Part shown: piece after piece, positions 8,393 through 17,466 of the stretch
Position numbering within the stretch: position 1 is the first letter of the stretch
Layout: each line of letters begins with the position of its first letter
NCBI GenBank assembly: GCA_023387985.1
Contig: JAEWHC010000008.1
Span: forward strand, 62,001 to 126,000
Source of the DNA: Bacteroidota bacterium
GTDB taxonomy: Bacteria; Bacteroidota; Bacteroidia; Chitinophagales; Chitinophagaceae
Direction of reading: 5' to 3'
DNA length: 64,000 bases
Program-made: the position numbers and the translations under genes
Notes under the pieces: generated by a model
What the model was told of the DNA's origin: nothing
What the model saw: the letters and a program-made list of their open reading frames with translations, nothing else
Database searches by the model: none

Positions 8393-9208
8393 CTAATTCT
8401 TTTTTAGTCTAATTCCGTCAATGCAGAAATAAGAACGAATGACATCATTTCCTGTTGAATCCTTATAATTACTACTGGTATGGAAAACAACCTTTGTCAC
8501 TTCACCCAATGATGTAAAGTCTGTTGGAGTCCAATCTCCAATCAAAAATGATGCATTAGGATTTGCGGGATCCACTTGACGTGACATTAAATATACGTCC
8601 AATTTACCGGTTTCGATATTACCATTGTAACCTGTTGCTGTAACTCTGTAATAATCACCTTTTGTTGTTAACCTTCGATTTAGGTTTGGTACATAAGTGT
8701 TCCATATCGCTCTTGGCGCAGAAGGTATGTTTGGATTAACCATTGAAACCCCGGTATTCGCCCCGTAAGTCATCCCAAAAAAATGGTAGGTTGTATTTGT
8801 AAACAATATCCATTCAATTACGGAAGGGGAGTTAAGTGTAAAGAATGTCTCATTATTTCCATTAGCGCTTGCAACAGCGAATACCTGAGTCAAATTTCTA
8901 TTAGACCCTGTATATGCACTAAAAATATTTGTATCTATTGCGGCTTTGGTACCTGTCCATACAAACGAGCGGTTGTTTTGATTGGAATATGCGAAACCAC
9001 TGAAACTATCAGCATTATGCTTCACTGTATTGAATTTAATAGGCCCTGAAGTAAAACCTCCATCCGGAATTACGTGCGTGTAAGGATCTAATTTTAACTC
9101 ATTGAAAGTAATGTCATCTTGGACTGGAACGAGTACATTCACTTTTTTTTCGCAGGAAACTAGAAACCCAACCAAAAAGGCAAGAGGTATAATAAATAGG
9201 GCTTTCAT
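8393..9208 (-). CDS. DUF4465 family surface lipoprotein
   Basis: A 271-residue lipoprotein (MKALFIIPLAFLVGFLVSCEKK, lipobox Cys about residue 19). FTSGPIKFN, SFSGFAYSNQNN and TNTTYHFFGMTYG are characteristic of DUF4465, a family found beside SusCD-like or BtuB-like uptake systems in Bacteroidota and thought to bind ligands at the surface. The downstream ATG at 9208 is chosen because it begins the lipoprotein signal; an upstream ATG at 9232 would overlap the SusD gene by 11 bp. It follows susD with a 13-bp gap. It probably contributes a ligand-binding surface to this TonB system. Confidence 0.75.
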   Translation of the reverse strand: MKALFIIPLAFLVGFLVSCEKKVNVLVPVQDDITFNELKLDPYTHVIPDGGFTSGPIKFNTVKHNADSFSGFAYSNQNNRSFVWTGTKAAIDTNIFSAYTGSNRNLTQVFAVASANGNNETFFTLNSPSVIEWILFTNTTYHFFGMTYGANTGVSMVNPNIPSAPRAIWNTYVPNLNRRLTTKGDYYRVTATGYNGNIETGKLDVYLMSRQVDPANPNASFLIGDWTPTDFTSLGEVTKVVFHTSSNYKDSTGNDVIRSYFCIDGIRLKKN

Positions 9209-9221
9209 AATTCTTTGATTT

Positions 9222-10718
9222 TTAATTGTCATATCCGGGATTGGGTTTCAATTTAGAATTTGTAATGGTTTCTGTTGACGGAATTGGCCAACAATAATGA
9301 TTTTCAAGAATTGCATCGGCATCCGGCTTCATCAGGCCAAAAATCGGAATTTGATTTCTTTCAAAACGCACTGCTGTAAACCATTCGCTTCCGTTTTCCA
9401 TGTAAAGCTCAATGCAATATTCTCTATAGATTAATTTCATGAGTTCAATTCTTGAATCAGGAGCATCTAACGAATCAAGCACAGGATTTGTTCTTTTTGA
9501 ACGCAATATATTGATAGGCTCAATTGAAGCCTCAATAGTTTGACCGGTTAAGGCGCGCAGTTCTGCCTGCATTAAGTACAATTCTGGATATCTAAAGTAG
9601 TAGGTAGTAAATTTGTCATTCATCAGGGCAGGTGCTGCTCTTCCCTGCCTTGCCAATTTTGTTGGGCAGAAATAAAGTATTCCCGTTGCACTAATTGCAC
9701 GCGCCCAACCCATCGTCTCACCATACCTTGGATCGTTCACTAACCAATCATTGAATACAGGATAAAATGATGCAAGTGAAGAGGGGTTAACTTGACTTTG
9801 CGCAGTCCACGGATCCCCTCGTTGTATGATGGATTGTGAGTATGTGCCTTCTCCATAAGCTCTCCCGGAATTTTCCTCCATATACCTTGCCCACAGCACT
9901 TCTTTAGAATCCCATGCATCTTGATACATTTTTTTCATATCGGGGTCCATTTGGAAGGCGGATGATTCGGCTAAAACAGCATCAACAATGGCAAGCGCAT
10001 CTTTATAATCATTACCCCAGCCCCTATTCATCAGGAGCTTTGCTTTTAAGATCATGGCCAATTCTTTAGAAAGGTATTTTGCAGAAGAATAACCATTCAA
10101 ATATTTAATTCCTTCTTCGACGTCAGAAAGTATTTTTTCATAACTTTCTTTTACTGTTGACCTTTCTTTAATCATGTTGTCAAAGTTTACCACTTCATCA
10201 CGCCAAAGGATCCCAAATTCATCATCTTTCCAATAATGAGAAAAGAACCATAGTAAATGAGCATTTGCCCATGCCCTGAATGTTTTGGCTTCAGCTAACA
10301 TTTGTTTCTTAATATCAGGTGAGGGAAATTTGCTATCAGCTAATCCCTCAATGCCAACAATTGCAGCATTGGCTGAGTTTACGCATGCGTACAATCCCTG
10401 CCAATAGGGAGTAAAAGTCCCATTATTAGACTCATAAGTGGATTGGTAAAAGACTAGCCCACCAACTTTGGAAACGCCCGCTTGAGTCGATAGATTTACA
10501 AATGGACTTCCTCCAAAAAAATTGTTTGGAGAAGACGCATACCCAAGTGCTAAAGTTGCATACATGCCATTGAGCACAGATACTGCACCGTCGTAAGAGG
10601 TGATAGCATTTTCATTTACTAGTTGATGAGGGGGAATTTGATTCAACTCCCTTTGACATGCAGGCATGATCGCAACTGCTAAAATAGATATGAGTGATAA
10701 TATTTTTTTAATTTTCAT
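9222..10718 (-). CDS. SusD/RagB-family nutrient-binding lipoprotein
   Basis: A 498-residue lipoprotein (MKIKKILSLISILAVAIMPAC, Cys21). The N-terminal ELNQIPPHQLVNENAITSYDGAVSVLNGMYATL and the C-terminal LRSKRTNPVLDS and CIELYMENGSEWFTAVRFER stretches are typical of RagB/SusD. SusD proteins cap the SusC channel at the outer membrane and bind substrate. It starts 7 bp after the SusC stop, so the two are co-transcribed. The cargo is unknown. Confidence 0.92.
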   Translation of the reverse strand: MKIKKILSLISILAVAIMPACQRELNQIPPHQLVNENAITSYDGAVSVLNGMYATLALGYASSPNNFFGGSPFVNLSTQAGVSKVGGLVFYQSTYESNNGTFTPYWQGLYACVNSANAAIVGIEGLADSKFPSPDIKKQMLAEAKTFRAWANAHLLWFFSHYWKDDEFGILWRDEVVNFDNMIKERSTVKESYEKILSDVEEGIKYLNGYSSAKYLSKELAMILKAKLLMNRGWGNDYKDALAIVDAVLAESSAFQMDPDMKKMYQDAWDSKEVLWARYMEENSGRAYGEGTYSQSIIQRGDPWTAQSQVNPSSLASFYPVFNDWLVNDPRYGETMGWARAISATGILYFCPTKLARQGRAAPALMNDKFTTYYFRYPELYLMQAELRALTGQTIEASIEPINILRSKRTNPVLDSLDAPDSRIELMKLIYREYCIELYMENGSEWFTAVRFERNQIPIFGLMKPDADAILENHYCWPIPSTETITNSKLKPNPGYDN

Positions 10719-10725
10719 ACTAATA

Positions 10726-13700
10726 TTATTTAAAAGTTACGGTCAATCCAAAAGTGTAAGTCTTCGCCGAAGGGTAAACGCCATAATCCACTCCTGAGCC
10801 AACACCGATCAGCTCACGTGAATCCCGTGCGCCAACAGTATAGTTTAACGCCATATTTGTACTTCCAAAATTACCCTGTGGGTCAAAGCCTGGATATTTT
10901 GTGATGGTGAAAAGATTAGATGCTTGGAAGCTTAATGCTGCCCTAGAAACATATTTTGGTGAAAGCCAATTTGAAGGTATGCGATAACTTAAATTTAATG
11001 CGTTGAGCCTTAAGTAAGAAGCATCATGAATAAAGAAATCGCTTAACCCATTATATGTCGAGGTCAATCCCATTCTAGGTAATGGGGAATATGGGTCCTG
11101 AGTGAAGCTCCAGCTATTCAGCAAGTAGTTGTAAGCATTTAAAATTTGAGCTCCGGAAGTAACTGCTGAATAAGGATAGTTCCATAATCTTTGAGCTCCA
11201 TAAGAGTAGGTGAATACACTTGAAATATTGAAATCGTTATATGTAAAGCCCATGTTGATACCCCCGTAAAATTTCGGATTGAAATTTCCTAACACAACGC
11301 GATCCAGGGTTGTAATTCGACCATCACCATTTTGATCAATGATATATGGATCTCCTGGACCTTCATTTGCCGCTCTGTACATGGTATTTTTGCCTTTCAA
11401 AATATAAACTTCCTCAGCAGTTGCGAAATGTCTGCCGGCAGATTGGTAACCAAACCAATCACCCAATTTACCGCCTTCCTGAAGCTTCACCCATTCATAA
11501 TAATAGGGCATGACCAATTCCTTCTGAATCCCATCCAGTTTGTTGACTCTACCTTCATTCGTGGCTATATTGAAGCCCACTTTAAAGAGCATGCGATTTT
11601 TTCTGATGATATCACCTTCCATATGGTATTCCCACCCCTTATTTTTTATCGACCCAACGTTTTGATTGATGGTTTGAAAAGAGGAACTGGTGGGAACTGA
11701 TCCCAAATAAATAAGATTATCAACATTTTTAGAGTAATAGCCTAATCCTCCGCGCAGCCTTTCATTTAAAAAAGCGAAATCTATACCTAAATCAGTGGAA
11801 AACGATGTTTCCCACTTCAGCGATGGATTACCCAGACTTCTTGGCCTAATTCCTGGTTCGCCATTATAATTTGCTGCACCATAAGTAGTCATCCAATCAT
11901 AGTTTCCAAGATTCTGCGAGCCGGATTTTCCTGCTGATGCACGCAATTTTAAATAAGGTATAGTCTTTTTCAGTGGCTCCATGAATTTCTCTTCAGAAAT
12001 AACCCAAGCTACTGCGCCTGATGGAAAATACCCCCAACGGTTATTGGGTCCAAACTTGGATGAACCGTCAGCCCTGAAGGTAAAAGTGGCCAGATATCTA
12101 TCTCGAAACTTATAATTGGTTCGGGCAAAAAATGACACCAGGCTGTTGGTATATTCTGAGCTATTTCCATAAGAAGTTGCACCACTTCCAATGTCAATGA
12201 GTACTTCTTCGTCAGGAAAGGCTTCGCCTACTGCCTCAATAGATTTTCTATTAAAGAGTTCGTAGGATTGCCCCATTACCGCAGATATTTGATGCTCTCC
12301 CAGGGGCTTAACATAATTTAATGTGTTTTCTAAAACTGTGGTAGAGTTCTCATAGTTCGAAAGCCTTCTCCAATTATAAGCAGAGTTATAACCTTGGGTG
12401 CCTTTCACATTAAGAAAGTCATTGGATGAATTGCTGTAGCTTACGCTCCCTGAAGTTTTGAAAGTCAAATCTTTTAAGAGATCCACTTCCAAGAATAAAG
12501 TAGCGTTTATACTTTTCCCTTTACCAAGGTTCCTGTTTCGAAGGGTAACTAATGGGTTTTCGATAGTCGTATTCGTTGGTACGATATTGACGCTTCCGTC
12601 TTTATTATATGCTGGTACATCAGGCCTGAATCTCGGAAGGCTCCTCATGATATCGTCTTTGTTGTTGGCATCCCGTGAAGATGCGGAAAACAATACTCCT
12701 ACATTCAATATTTTACCGATCTCTGTTTCAAAATTCATCCGGCCGCTATATAGCGTACTGTAGCCACCTTTAACAACACCATCCATATCATTTCTTCCGA
12801 ATGAAAAGAAATAGTTAGTGATTTCATTCCCTCCTCGTATAGATAAATTGGCTTGATTTGTCTTCGCTTGTTGAGTGAGTTCATTCCACCAATCTGTATC
12901 GCCTTCATAAAAAGCCCCTGGCAATAGCTCAAGCATTTCCGGTGTCCATTGGCTGGTATTTAATTTATTGAACTTACTTTCATCAAAAAATAGTCTTTCT
13001 GTGGCATTGAACCTACCCAAAACACCAATATAATGTCGACCAAGGGTTTCAGCATAATTCCGATATTCAGTGGCATTGAAAGTTTCAAGTTTGTTTGAAC
13101 TCAAAGTTTGTATGCCGTACTTAAAGTTCGCTTCAACCGTAGGAGCCATCCTTTTTGTTCCTCTTCTTGTAGTAACAATCACTACACCGTTTGCCCCGCG
13201 TGATCCATAGATTGCAGTTGCTGAAGCATCCTTCAAAATGTCGATGCTTTCTATATCTGAGATGTTTAAATTGAATAACGCATTGTCTATATCCCCACTT
13301 GTGTTAATTGAATAATCTGGTACACCATCGATTACCCAAAGTGGTTGGGTCCCTGAACTGGAAAGAGATGATACTCCTCTTACAGTAACACTAATTGGAG
13401 AAGTAGGGGAAGCAGATTGGATTAAAACATTGACACCCGCCGCTTTTCCTTGCAACAAACTTTGAATGGTAGAACCCATTGGTGCATCCTCAATATCTTG
13501 TCTGTTTAGCGATGCAACAGAACCTGTAAGGTCTTTTGCTCTAACTTTTCCATATCCAATAACCACTGCTTCATCTAAGGAAGAGGTAGCCTCTTCCATC
13601 ACAATGTTTATTGATGTTCTACCGCCTATTGATACTTCTTGCTGCCTTTTTCCAATGAATGAAAAGACGAGGGTTTTGTCATTTTCGTCTACTTCAATCG

Positions 13701-14136
13701 CATAGGATCCTCTTTCATTTGTGGTCGTGCCTTTCGTAGTACCTTTTACACTCACAGTAACCCCTGCTAATGGATCTCCATTGGCATCAGTGACTTGGCC
13801 AACAATAGTTGATGGAGGTTTAATCACTCCATTAAGTTCATTAGATTTTCCCTTCAGTACTACTTTATACTTATCGATCAATTCCCAATCCAAATTTGTA
13901 TTCCTTAGAATTGATGACATGAAAGTATTTAAATCAACTTTAGTTAGATGAACACTTACCTTTTTATTTTGTATCAAATCGTTACTATAATAAAACTTGT
14001 AATTTGATTGACGCTCAACGCGCTTAAATAAATCCACATAGCTTATACTTTCCTCATTGAAAGTGAAAACGGCTTGTGCATAATTTGCCGCAGAAAATTT
14101 AAAGCATAGAAGAAAAACGACTAAAATCAATCTCAT
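10726..14136 (-). CDS. SusC/RagA TonB-linked outer-membrane transporter with STN domain
   Basis: A 1136-residue protein. Order: signal peptide (1-20), STN domain (about 24-95, FTFNEESISYVDLFKRV), carboxypeptidase-regulatory-like domain (about 110-190, IVGQVTDANGDPLAGVTVSVKG), plug (VIGYGKVRAKDLTGSVASL, then ILKDASATAIYGSRGANGVVIVTT), and a large beta-barrel to the terminal YTFGLTVTFK. The extra STN domain is what allows such receptors to contact a FecR-type anti-sigma factor, and a sigma/FecR pair lies directly upstream. It imports an unknown substrate with the partner SusD. Confidence 0.95.
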   Translation of the reverse strand: MRLILVVFLLCFKFSAANYAQAVFTFNEESISYVDLFKRVERQSNYKFYYSNDLIQNKKVSVHLTKVDLNTFMSSILRNTNLDWELIDKYKVVLKGKSNELNGVIKPPSTIVGQVTDANGDPLAGVTVSVKGTTKGTTTNERGSYAIEVDENDKTLVFSFIGKRQQEVSIGGRTSINIVMEEATSSLDEAVVIGYGKVRAKDLTGSVASLNRQDIEDAPMGSTIQSLLQGKAAGVNVLIQSASPTSPISVTVRGVSSLSSSGTQPLWVIDGVPDYSINTSGDIDNALFNLNISDIESIDILKDASATAIYGSRGANGVVIVTTRRGTKRMAPTVEANFKYGIQTLSSNKLETFNATEYRNYAETLGRHYIGVLGRFNATERLFFDESKFNKLNTSQWTPEMLELLPGAFYEGDTDWWNELTQQAKTNQANLSIRGGNEITNYFFSFGRNDMDGVVKGGYSTLYSGRMNFETEIGKILNVGVLFSASSRDANNKDDIMRSLPRFRPDVPAYNKDGSVNIVPTNTTIENPLVTLRNRNLGKGKSINATLFLEVDLLKDLTFKTSGSVSYSNSSNDFLNVKGTQGYNSAYNWRRLSNYENSTTVLENTLNYVKPLGEHQISAVMGQSYELFNRKSIEAVGEAFPDEEVLIDIGSGATSYGNSSEYTNSLVSFFARTNYKFRDRYLATFTFRADGSSKFGPNNRWGYFPSGAVAWVISEEKFMEPLKKTIPYLKLRASAGKSGSQNLGNYDWMTTYGAANYNGEPGIRPRSLGNPSLKWETSFSTDLGIDFAFLNERLRGGLGYYSKNVDNLIYLGSVPTSSSFQTINQNVGSIKNKGWEYHMEGDIIRKNRMLFKVGFNIATNEGRVNKLDGIQKELVMPYYYEWVKLQEGGKLGDWFGYQSAGRHFATAEEVYILKGKNTMYRAANEGPGDPYIIDQNGDGRITTLDRVVLGNFNPKFYGGINMGFTYNDFNISSVFTYSYGAQRLWNYPYSAVTSGAQILNAYNYLLNSWSFTQDPYSPLPRMGLTSTYNGLSDFFIHDASYLRLNALNLSYRIPSNWLSPKYVSRAALSFQASNLFTITKYPGFDPQGNFGSTNMALNYTVGARDSRELIGVGSGVDYGVYPSAKTYTFGLTVTFK

Positions 14137-14203
14137 AATAAGTAGTTTAAATGTTGACAGAAATAGTGGGAGGAGGTACGTTTAAAGACTTTCAATTTGC
14201 ATA

Positions 14204-15292
14204 TTATTCATCAATTAGTAAGGTTTGGTCTTCCATTCTATAGTTGAATTCTTTTGAAAGTTTGAGAATTTTCATGATTTCTTCTAGTGAACCATCGTTA
14301 AAAACTCCTGTGTAGCGATAGTTACGAGGTTGATCGCTTAGAAATACTACTTTGATATCAAATTTGTTCTCTAACTGGCTAACAATTTCTTCTAAAGAGA
14401 TATTGCTGAACACCATTTTATCCTCAACCCAGGATGTTTCGACAATTACATTTGCTGTTTTAGTGATGGTTGTTAGTTCAATATTCACTTCCGTTTCTTG
14501 TTTCGGTATGGCATAACTTCTTTTATTCTCAGGCAATGAATCTCCACGAATAATTAGCTTTTGTGAAGGCTTTAGCCTTATCTTCTTTTCAGGAAATGCG
14601 TTTAGGGTGACTTCAATTTGACCTTTAAGCAGAGAGGTTTCAAATCGATTTTCATTCGGATAGTTCTTAACGGCGAATATGGTTCCCAATACTTTTACAC
14701 TGGCTTTTGCCGTATGAATAATGAATGGTTTTGCCTTATTTGAGGTAACATCAAAATAACCTTCTCCTGTAAGGTAAACCTCACGGTTTCGTTGATTAAA
14801 GTCAGAACCATACGTCAATTTGGAGTTGCCATTCAAAATCACAGTTGATCCATCCGGTAAAATCAACTTACTCTTCGATCCCACCTTTGTGGATAACTCA
14901 TTTTGCTGAGGAAGAGTGGAGGGTATAGAAAACCAATTGGAGGTAAACATCCATGCAGTTGCCAGAAATAGCAAGATCACAGCTGCCCACAAATAATAAA
15001 CTTTATTCATTTTATTCTTCATCGGCTGCACTTCCTGTGGGTGTGTTTCCTTTTCTATTTGGTCGTTTTCAGAAAGCAATCGTTTGGAACAATTCATTAG
15101 GTAGGCTCTCCTAATTTCCGATTCCGGCATTTCCCCAATAGGCTTAATCATCTGATCATGCAACAAGCGATACGAAGGGTGGGAATCGATCAATTTTTGC
15201 AGCATGGATAATTCAGTTACTGATGCATCGCCGCTTAGACGCGCCGACAACAGATCATAAAACTGTTCTTCAATTCGCTTATTAATTTCCAT
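14204..15292 (-). CDS. FecR-family anti-sigma factor
   Basis: A 362-residue inner-membrane protein: cytoplasmic N-terminal region (1-97), one membrane segment (about 99-116, YYLWAAVILLFLATAWMF) and a periplasmic FecR domain with STKVGSKSKLILPDGSTVILNGNS, then GEGYFDVTSNKAKPFIIHT, followed by a C-terminal DUF4974-like domain. It would receive a signal from the STN domain of the SusC receptor and release the sigma factor. The ATG at 15292 is preferred over a TTG at 15328. The N-terminus lacks tryptophans typical of FecR ASD domains but the length fits. Confidence 0.92.
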   Translation of the reverse strand: MEINKRIEEQFYDLLSARLSGDASVTELSMLQKLIDSHPSYRLLHDQMIKPIGEMPESEIRRAYLMNCSKRLLSENDQIEKETHPQEVQPMKNKMNKVYYLWAAVILLFLATAWMFTSNWFSIPSTLPQQNELSTKVGSKSKLILPDGSTVILNGNSKLTYGSDFNQRNREVYLTGEGYFDVTSNKAKPFIIHTAKASVKVLGTIFAVKNYPNENRFETSLLKGQIEVTLNAFPEKKIRLKPSQKLIIRGDSLPENKRSYAIPKQETEVNIELTTITKTANVIVETSWVEDKMVFSNISLEEIVSQLENKFDIKVVFLSDQPRNYRYTGVFNDGSLEEIMKILKLSKEFNYRMEDQTLLIDE

Positions 15293-15333
15293 ATATATAA
15301 TTGAGGATCGGTGACCGATCCGCCGCAAGGATG

Positions 15334-15903
15334 TTAATTTCCTTCGGCGAGGTACATTGTTAAATCCTTTTTTATGGTTCGTAATGCCATCCGCATGTGC
15401 GACTCAATTGTATTTTTTGAAATCTCCAATGCGTTACCAACTTCTTCATGGGTAAGGCCTGATTCCCGTACCAAAAGAAAGACCATGCGACATTTAGGTG
15501 GTAATTTTTCAATGGAATTAATAACTACTTCGTCCATTTCATCGTAAAAAATTTTTGACATCGACTGCCTATCAATAAGCTCTTTCTCAGTCTCCAGCAA
15601 ATTATCAATTGATTCAACGTCTATCCTGATTTTTCTATAGTAATCGATTATTTTGTTCTTGGCGGCTTTAAACAAATAGACTGTAAGGTTATCTATAACT
15701 GATAGTTTCATCCCCATTGTCCATGTTTTGAGGAGAATGTCTGCAGTTAGTTCTTCAGCATCTTGTTCGCTAGAGATGCTTCTCAAAACAAAATTTCGCA
15801 GCATGGGGTAGTAATGAAAAAACAAAGTCTCATAGGATCTTTCATCTCTTGCGTACGCCACCTTGTACTGTAAATGTGATATTTTGGTTCGAGCTAGATA
15901 CAT
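15334..15903 (-). CDS. ECF RNA polymerase sigma factor, FecI-like
   Basis: A 189-residue protein with region 2 (YETLFFHYYPMLRNFVLR, then DAEELTADILLKTW) and region 4 (LPPKCRMVFLLVRESGLTHEEVGNALEISKNTIESHM). Size and motifs fit the Bacteroidota sigma-70 group paired with FecR. It starts the locus; the anti-sigma ATG follows by 41 bp. It should direct its own promoter and the SusCD operon in response to substrate. ATG at 15903 rather than the TTG three codons upstream. Confidence 0.93.
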   Translation of the reverse strand: MYLARTKISHLQYKVAYARDERSYETLFFHYYPMLRNFVLRSISSEQDAEELTADILLKTWTMGMKLSVIDNLTVYLFKAAKNKIIDYYRKIRIDVESIDNLLETEKELIDRQSMSKIFYDEMDEVVINSIEKLPPKCRMVFLLVRESGLTHEEVGNALEISKNTIESHMRMALRTIKKDLTMYLAEGN

Positions 15904-16337
15904 TATTACCAATAAATCCAGAACCTCACTTAAATGGTAGTCTCATGAACCTTGGATCAAACCTTCTTATTTTAACTTGATCAAATCGTACAAGGGAGCT
16001 ACTTCAGCGATGCTGGCTTGTTTATGAAGACGAAATTTATTTAATCTACCATTAGTTTTGTTTGAAAATATTAGAAAATTTTCTGCGCAACTTAATCAAA
16101 TCTAATTCTGGAGGAAAAGCAGGATTTCTATAAATTACCTCCTAATTGGATTATGGCCTCATTGCTCAAAACATTTGATATAATGTTACATCGTAATAAC
16201 ATGATAGATAATACCTTATATGGTTATTTCTAACATAATATTTAAAAAAATCCTGGTTTTCCAACTAACTATCCCAAAACAAAAAAACCTCCCCAACCAT
16301 TCCTTTTCCCCACCCCTTCACCCGAACTTTGCACCAA
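15904..16337. other. A/T-rich divergent intergenic region
   Basis: A gene-free stretch of 434 bp between the sigma factor and the broken membrane-protein gene. Visible items are a repeated GATCAAA word (15955-15961 and 15980-15986) and a 6-bp inverted repeat ATGTTA/TAACAT (16186-16191 and 16200-16205). Neither can be tied to a known site. No RNA gene is recognisable. Confidence 0.4.
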
Positions 16338-17196
16338 ATGTCCAGGAAAATTCGAATTATAGCTTTATTCATTGGTGTATTGGCAGCCATTGCCACTGTA
16401 GGTGGGTTGGTGGATTTGGGAGGCGGTGCGGGCCAGCAATTTCGAAATATCCAGGGCGAGGAGGTGCGGATTTATGGACACGGGTTATACAAAAATGATT
16501 CGGCATTTTTTGCACCGGTATTCATGGGCACTGATCTGAGTATTGCTTGCCTGGGCATTCCGCTGCTGCTGTTTACTGTGTTTTATGAACAACGTAAGCA
16601 AAACCTGCTGGGAGGCTTGCTGTTGATGTCTATGCTTGGCTTGTTTCTTTATTATGGTGCGAGCATTGCTTTCGGGATTGCTTACAACAAGTTGTTCCTG
16701 GTTTATGTGGCCTTGCTTTCCCTTTAGCTTTTCGGGTTTATCCTGGCTTTCGGGCATCTTCAAAAACGGTTTGCCGCAAAATTTGAACCGGTCAGGCTTA
16801 CTATGGGGTTAAAAGTCTTTCTCATTTTGGGCGGGCTTTCATTATTCATCGCATGGCTGCCGGATATTCTGCAATCCTGGACAAGCGGCAAATTGCCTTT
16901 CCTGTAAGTCTACCATACGCCTGTCACCTATATCCTGGATATGGGGGTGATTTCTCCGGTTATTTTTATTTGCCTTTACCAGTTGAAGAAAAAAAGCTTC
17001 CTGGGTTTACAAATGCTTGCCCTGATCCTGGTACTTGTCATTTTTATTTCCGTGATGGTTCCGGTACAGACGGATCTTTCAATCGTTCCACGGCATTGAA
17101 ATGCCCATGGGCCAGTTGCTCACTAAAGTGGGGATTTTTGTTGTGCTGGGATTGTTTGGAGCGTTGCTTTTCCTGCAGCATTTTATCAGGAAATAG
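16338..17196 (+). pseudogene. broken integral membrane protein gene
   Basis: Starting at the ATG at 16338 the frame reads MSRKIRIIALFIGVLAA and two further hydrophobic segments, stops at TAG 16725-16727, continues in the same frame (FGFILAFGHLQKRF, SGKLPFL), stops at TAA 16905-16907, and continues again with VYHTPVTYILDMGVISPVIF and MLALILVLVIFISVMV. After about 17085 the homologous sequence moves to another frame (GIEMPMGQLLTKVGIFVVLGLFGALLFLQHF) and ends at TAG 17194-17196. The whole has the hydrophobic pattern of a multi-pass membrane protein, unnamed family. Two stops plus a frameshift make this a decayed gene rather than a readthrough case. Confidence 0.75.
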
Positions 17197-17198
17197 CG

Positions 17199-17265
17199 CG
17201 GGTTTGTTTCGCGCAAAGACGGCAAGGGATTTCACGCCAAGAGCGCAAGGCACGCAACTTGCCTC
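17199..17265 (+). repeat. CGCAAAG-type dispersed repeat relic
   Basis: GTTTCGCGCAAAGACGGC, AGGGATTTCACGCCAAGAG and CGCAAGGCACGC align closely with 38510-38562, differing by a few bases. It lies 3 bp after the end of the pseudogene and before a short CCTCGACCTCAACCTCTACC tract (17268-17287). Confidence 0.65.
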
Positions 17266-17267
17266 GA

Positions 17268-17290
17268 CCTCAACCTCTACCTCCTATTCC
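17268..17290. repeat. short CCTYRR 6-bp repeat tract
   Basis: CCTCGA CCTCAA CCTCTA CCTC shows the 6-bp period that is much longer at 43460-43577. Non-coding. Confidence 0.55.
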
Positions 17291-17329
17291 GGAGATTTCA
17301 ATTTGCCCAATTTCTACCTGCCTGGAATA

Positions 17330-17415
17330 GGCGGCATATTCCCCTTCCCGCTCTCTTTCAACCCATCCGATGGTTCTGATTACCTCCATCACCTCTTCAG
17401 GAAACGATTTAGAAC
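17330..17415 (-). repeat. 90-bp duplicated block, copy A
   Basis: The first 33 bases are identical to 38315-38347 and the similarity continues with scattered changes for roughly 90 bp. On the minus strand both copies encode FPEE(V/I)(M/V)EVIRTIG(W/C)VERERE-GEYAA. In this copy the frame is closed upstream by two TAA codons, so it is a gene fragment. The parent family is not recognised. Confidence 0.6.
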
Positions 17416-17466
17416 AGAAAGTTTATTAGGCGCTCAAGAGCTCCCCATAAACATCCTGACTTGCTT

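Noticed and set aside
16338..17196. Stop-codon readthrough or recoding of the membrane-protein gene
   Set aside because: Two different stop codons plus a frameshift in one gene are better explained by decay.
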